Assembly (NCBI GenBank): GCA_964495345.1
Contig: CAZBVV010000074.1
Location: 1 to 8,916 of the forward strand
Length of the DNA: 8,916 bases
Direction: 5' to 3'
DNA from: UBA1081 sp964495345
GTDB lineage: Bacteria > Bacillota > Clostridia > Oscillospirales > Acutalibacteraceae
Below, in pieces: positions 6,476-8,916 of the stretch. The notes under the pieces were generated by a model that was given only the letters and a program-made list of their open reading frames with translations, was not told the origin of the DNA and did no database searches. The position numbers and the translations under genes were made by a program. Positions within the stretch are counted from its first letter, which is position 1. Every line of letters starts with the position of its first letter.

Positions 6476-6504
6476 TTGACTTTATATATATAAAGTTATA
6501 AAAT
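6476..6504 (+). promoter_or_regulatory. Sigma-A-type promoter of rny with palindromic spacer
   Basis: TTGACT (6476-6481), a 17-base spacer and TAAAAT (6499-6504) form a good promoter; TATAAA at 6497-6502 is an alternative -10 with a shorter spacer. Transcription would start near 6511, giving a leader of about 100 bases before rny. The spacer is largely filled by a perfect 18-base palindrome (6479-6496), a possible operator placed where a bound protein would block or remodel the promoter. Confidence 0.65.
6479..6496. repeat. 18-base perfect palindrome in the rny promoter
   Basis: ACTTTATATATATAAAGT is identical to its reverse complement. It begins inside the -35 box and ends 2 bases before the -10 box. 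Its centre is alternating AT, which raises the chance of coincidence, but the flanking ACTTT/AAAGT arms give it specificity. Confidence 0.5.
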
Positions 6505-6559
6505 AAAAGAGATAATGCGGTAATATTTCTTTATTGCATTGTTTTTCTGATTTTTATCT

Positions 6560-6573
6560 TGACCGCACGGTCA
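6560..6573. repeat. TGACCG-CA-CGGTCA inverted repeat in the rny leader
   Basis: Two six-base arms, TGACCG and CGGTCA, surround a two-base centre, 40 bases before the rny start codon. This is GC-rich against an AT-rich background, and its shape resembles operators of TetR-type repressors. A two-base loop is too tight for the full stem, so a DNA-binding site is more likely than an RNA hairpin. The site contains TTGACC, which could also be read as a -35 box, but no matching -10 follows. Confidence 0.5.
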
Positions 6574-6613
6574 GTTATCTTCAGATACCTATAAATTCCA
6601 CGGAGGTGTAAAA

Positions 6614-8167
6614 ATGAATGTTGGTTTAGCTATTGGGCTTATTGTTGCGGCGGCAATACTTTTCGGCGTAGTAGGTTTTTTCCTTGGCGTCGCTCACAGA
6701 AAAAAGGTTGCAGAAGCAGCGATAGGTTCAGCAACGGAAGAAGCAAACAGAATTATAAGTTCGGCTGTTTCCGAAGCAGAATCCAAAAAGAAAGAAGCTA
6801 TTCTTGAAGCAAAGGATGAGATACATAAACAGCGTACCGACCTCGAAAGAGAAATCAGAGAACGCAGAAACGAAGTCCAGAAGCAAGAACGCAGACTTGT
6901 TCAAAAAGAAGAAAATCTTGAGAAAAAGGCAAGCAACCTTGAATACAAAGAGGAACAGCTTGCTAAAAAAACAAAAGAAGCCGAGGAAAAACTTGCAGAA
7001 ATCGAAGCTCTCAAAAAAAGTCAGTTCGATATGCTGGAAAAAATTTCAGGCTTTACAAGAGAACAGGCAAAAGAATACCTTATTCAGTTGCTTGAGGGTG
7101 AGTTGACACACGAAAAAGCTCTCAAAATTATGGAAATTGAACAGCAGACAAAGGACGAGGCAGATACTCTTGCCAGAGAAATTATAACTGCAGCAATCCA
7201 GAGATGTGCCGCTGACCACACAGCAGAAACAACAGTCACAACAGTTGATCTGCCTAACGATGAAATGAAAGGCAGAATCATCGGACGCGAGGGCAGAAAC
7301 ATCAAAACCCTTGAAACAATCACGGGTGTTGACCTTATTATTGACGATACTCCCGAAGCTATCACGGTTTCAAGCTTTGACCCCATCAGAAGAGAGGTTG
7401 CAAGGCTTACCATCGAAAAACTTATTTCTGACGGCAGAATACATCCCGCCCGCATTGAGGAAATGTACGAAAAAGCCAAAAGAGACGTTGAACAAACCAT
7501 TAAGCAGGCAGGTGAACGTGCCCTTATTGAATCCGGCGTAAACGGTGTTCACGGCGAGCTTGTCAAGCTCTTAGGCAGATTGAAATACCGTACAAGCTAC
7601 GGTCAGAACGTTCTTAATCACTCACTTGAGGTTTCTTACATCGCAGGTCTTATGGCGGCAGAAATCGGAGCAGATGTCAAATTGGCAAAACGTGCAGGTT
7701 TGCTTCATGATATCGGTAAGGCTCTTGACCACCAGCAGGAAGGCACACACATTCAGTTGGGTGTTGAATATGCAAAAAAATACAGAGAAAACGATGCTGT
7801 TGTACATGCTATTCACGCTCACCACGGCGATGTTGAAGCAAAAACCATTGTTGCTTGCCTTGTACAGGCAGCCGATGCAATTTCCGCATCACGCCCCGGT
7901 GCAAGACGTGAGAATGTTCAAAGCTATATCAAACGTCTTGAAAAACTTGAAGAGATTGCAACCTCATTTGAAGGTGTTGAAAAATCATTTGCAATCCAGG
8001 CAGGTCGCGAAGTACGTATAATGGTTAAACCCGAAATCGTTTCCGATGACCAGATGATTATTATAGCTCGTAATATAGTTGCAAAAATCGAGGACGAGCT
8101 TGAATATCCGGGTCAGATCAAAGTAAACATCATCAGAGAGAGCAGAGCGTTTGATATTGCAAAATGA
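6614..8167 (+). CDS. rny: Ribonuclease Y
   Basis: RNase Y is the membrane-anchored endoribonuclease that starts bulk mRNA decay and some RNA maturation in Firmicutes. All family parts are present in order over 517 residues, the usual length. There is one N-terminal transmembrane helix (about 4-27), then a long charged coiled coil (about 30-180) rich in Glu, Lys and Arg. A KH RNA-binding domain at about 210-275 carries the GXXG loop GREG (224-227). An HD phosphohydrolase domain (about 330-425) has His336 in NHSLEV, the metal-binding HD pair His365-Asp366 in LLHDIGKA, HAHHGD at 401-406 and Asp421 in AADAISASRPGARRE. The conserved C-terminal region ends in VNIIRESRAFDIAK (504-517). GGAGGTG 5 bases before the ATG confirms the start. 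It has its own promoter and terminator, so it is probably monocistronic. Neither recA nor ymdB, common neighbours of rny, is present in this window. Confidence 0.98.
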   Translation: MNVGLAIGLIVAAAILFGVVGFFLGVAHRKKVAEAAIGSATEEANRIISSAVSEAESKKKEAILEAKDEIHKQRTDLEREIRERRNEVQKQERRLVQKEENLEKKASNLEYKEEQLAKKTKEAEEKLAEIEALKKSQFDMLEKISGFTREQAKEYLIQLLEGELTHEKALKIMEIEQQTKDEADTLAREIITAAIQRCAADHTAETTVTTVDLPNDEMKGRIIGREGRNIKTLETITGVDLIIDDTPEAITVSSFDPIRREVARLTIEKLISDGRIHPARIEEMYEKAKRDVEQTIKQAGERALIESGVNGVHGELVKLLGRLKYRTSYGQNVLNHSLEVSYIAGLMAAEIGADVKLAKRAGLLHDIGKALDHQQEGTHIQLGVEYAKKYRENDAVVHAIHAHHGDVEAKTIVACLVQAADAISASRPGARRENVQSYIKRLEKLEEIATSFEGVEKSFAIQAGREVRIMVKPEIVSDDQMIIIARNIVAKIEDELEYPGQIKVNIIRESRAFDIAK

Positions 8168-8222
8168 AGGCAAAATTCTCCTGCATCAGATATGTTAACT
8201 GAACGAATGAAACAATAAGATT

Positions 8223-8253
8223 TTACCGGAGAGCAATCTCCGGTAATTTTTTT
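8223..8253 (+). terminator. Intrinsic terminator of rny
   Basis: Arms TTACCGGAGA (8223-8232) and TCTCCGGTAA (8237-8246) pair perfectly over ten bases around a GCAA tetraloop, a stable GNRA-type loop. Seven T's follow at 8247-8253. This is a textbook terminator about 55 bases after the rny stop codon. Confidence 0.95.
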
Positions 8254-8275
8254 CAACTCATTTTCCATTTAGGTA

Positions 8276-8304
8276 TTGATTTGCAAAATCATATCATGTA
8301 TAAT
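8276..8304 (+). promoter_or_regulatory. Strong sigma-A-type promoter of the small secreted protein gene
   Basis: TTGATT (8276-8281), an optimal 17-base spacer and a perfect TATAAT (8299-8304) define a strong promoter. Transcription would start near 8311, only about 26 bases before the start codon, with GGAGGT (8323-8328) in between. This is one of the best promoters in the window, suggesting high expression. Confidence 0.82.
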
Positions 8305-8336
8305 ATAACCAAATTAAATATTGGAGGTATAAAACA

Positions 8337-8756
8337 ATGAAAAAATTTGTTTCCGTATTCCTTGCGATGCTCCTTGCATTTTCAGTTTTGGCTGTTTCTG
8401 TTGCTGCAGCAAGCGAATATCAGACCTATTATGTTGAAAACATTACCGAAGATTCAAACATAACCATTGTTCCGGCTAATGGTTATGACTGGTATGTAAT
8501 GCCCGGCGAAGAATTTAAGTTTTATGTTGAGGTTGACGAAGGTTATTCAGATGTATTCGTAATCGTTGAGGTTAACATGGTTGTTGTTGAACCTGATGTT
8601 CACGGCATCTACACCATATCTGAAATTGACGAGGATGTAACAATTAAGGCTTATCTCTCAATGAAAGAAGAGCAGTCAAACCTTTTTGCATCACTTATCG
8701 TTTTCATCAGAAGCATCATGGAATGGTTTTTAAATCTTTTTAACGGACTTTTTTAA
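8337..8756 (+). CDS. Small secreted acidic protein with a single beta-rich domain and a hydrophobic C-terminal helix
   Basis: I do not recognise a named family for this 139-residue protein. Residues 1-25 are a clear Sec signal peptide (MKKF, long hydrophobic core, likely cut after SVAAA). The mature part is very acidic. Residues 31-106 look like one beta-sandwich unit of the kind repeated in clostridial surface proteins: GEEFKFYVEVDEGY (57-70), a strand-rich middle, then GIYTISEIDEDVTIKAYL (90-107). The segment YVENITEDSNITI (32-44) resembles the end of such a unit. The last 24 residues (about 116-139, NLFASLIVFIRSIMEWFLNLFNGLF without its first residue) form a hydrophobic or amphipathic helix with few charges that could hold the protein on the membrane. 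There is no LPXTG motif or lipobox. The start is fixed by GGAGGT 8 bases upstream. Flanking promoter and terminator show a single-gene unit. An adhesin-like or signalling role is guesswork. Confidence 0.8.
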   Translation: MKKFVSVFLAMLLAFSVLAVSVAAASEYQTYYVENITEDSNITIVPANGYDWYVMPGEEFKFYVEVDEGYSDVFVIVEVNMVVVEPDVHGIYTISEIDEDVTIKAYLSMKEEQSNLFASLIVFIRSIMEWFLNLFNGLF

Positions 8757-8769
8757 TTAACTTTACAAT

Positions 8770-8804
8770 AAAACGGTCGCCGTATGCATAGGCGACCGTT
8801 TTTT
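8770..8804 (+). terminator. Intrinsic terminator of the small secreted protein gene
   Basis: Twelve-base arms at 8770-8781 (AAAACGGTCGCC) and 8791-8802 (GGCGACCGTTTT) pair perfectly around a nine-base loop, and the T-run extends from 8799 to 8804. It starts 14 bases after the stop codon. The few A's on its left side could allow weak action on the other strand. Confidence 0.92.
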
Positions 8805-8886
8805 GTTAGTCTATCTCCATGCCCTGCAAGCTGAAACAAGCAAATAATAGCGAAAACAGTTAAACAATAATTTAGCACAATGTTGA

Positions 8887-8895
8887 TGATATAAT
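8887..8895 (+). promoter_or_regulatory. Extended -10 promoter motif near the window end
   Basis: TGATATAAT combines a perfect TATAAT (8890-8895) with the TGn extension. No convincing -35 box lies 16-18 bases upstream. It directly precedes the GC-rich possible hairpin element at 8896-8916, so it may drive a transcript that begins in or near that element, or may be part of it. Confidence 0.4.
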
Positions 8896-8916
8896 TGTAG
8901 GGAGCGACGCCCTCGT
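8896..8916. repeat. Possible start of a GC-rich hairpin repeat, cut by the window edge
   Basis: The last 21 bases (TGTAGGGAGCGACG, CCCT, CGT) are markedly GC-rich after a long AT-rich stretch. ACG (8907-8909), loop CCCT (8910-8913) and CGT (8914-8916) already pair; if the next bases continued CGCTCCC, a stem of about ten pairs would form. Short intergenic elements beginning with a similar GTAGGG-type sequence are, from memory, common in clostridial gut genomes. The element is incomplete here. Confidence 0.35.

Noticed and set aside
7084..7500. 138-codon open frame on the minus strand opposite rny
   Set aside because: It lies fully inside the well-supported rny gene, has no ribosome site and its translation resembles no protein; it is a by-product of rny codon use.
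1..8916. CRISPR arrays, tRNA or rRNA genes, insertion sequences, phage or defence genes
   Set aside because: No regularly spaced repeats, tRNA-like cloverleaf, transposase, integrase or known defence domain was found on either strand.

Overview
The window looks like chromosomal DNA of a low-GC Gram-positive anaerobe, most likely a gut-type member of the Clostridia (Oscillospiraceae/Ruminococcaceae-like). The reasons are an AT-rich background, strong GGAGG ribosome binding sites, sigma-A-type promoters with TATAAT-like -10 boxes, compact T-tailed hairpin terminators, and the gene set: RNase Y, a DUF951 protein, a TIGR01212 radical SAM protein, an RlhA-type U32 protein and Gram-positive secreted proteins. 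The taxonomic call is inference; there is no rRNA or other marker. No tRNA, rRNA, CRISPR array, transposase or phage gene was seen.

Layout. Bases 1-294 hold the truncated end of a terminator and a very AT-rich stretch with a good extended -10 promoter. It leads to an unrecognised four-helix membrane protein (295-807) whose base composition is clearly more AT-rich than the rest. A hairpin at 835-863 separates it from two minus-strand genes. These are a secreted lipase of the Geobacillus family I.5 type (871-2151, with its own promoter) and, upstream of it, a protein with S1 RNA-binding domains (2258-3187).

Divergent from the S1 gene is a plus-strand operon of three genes: a DUF951 mini-protein (3320-3508), an RlhA-like U32 protein (3505-5544) and a TIGR01212 radical SAM protein (5541-6446). 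Both junctions are 4-base ATGA overlaps, which points to translational coupling. Next comes rny (RNase Y, 6614-8167), with its own promoter, two distinct inverted repeats in its control region, and a strong terminator. Then a small secreted acidic protein (8337-8756) has its own consensus promoter and terminator. The last 30 bases carry an extended -10 motif followed by what looks like the start of a GC-rich hairpin repeat cut off by the window edge.

How it fits together. The centre of the window is rich in RNA-related functions: an S1 protein, a probable rRNA-hydroxylase-type U32 protein, a radical SAM enzyme of unknown substrate, and the membrane-anchored endoribonuclease that initiates mRNA decay. 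The flanks carry envelope or extracellular functions: a membrane protein, a lipase and a small exported protein. The most interesting points are the coupled DUF951-U32-radical SAM operon, the palindromes in the rny control region, the second cysteine cluster in the U32 protein, and the orphan exported protein. I did not find a clear-cut novel defence or mobile system.
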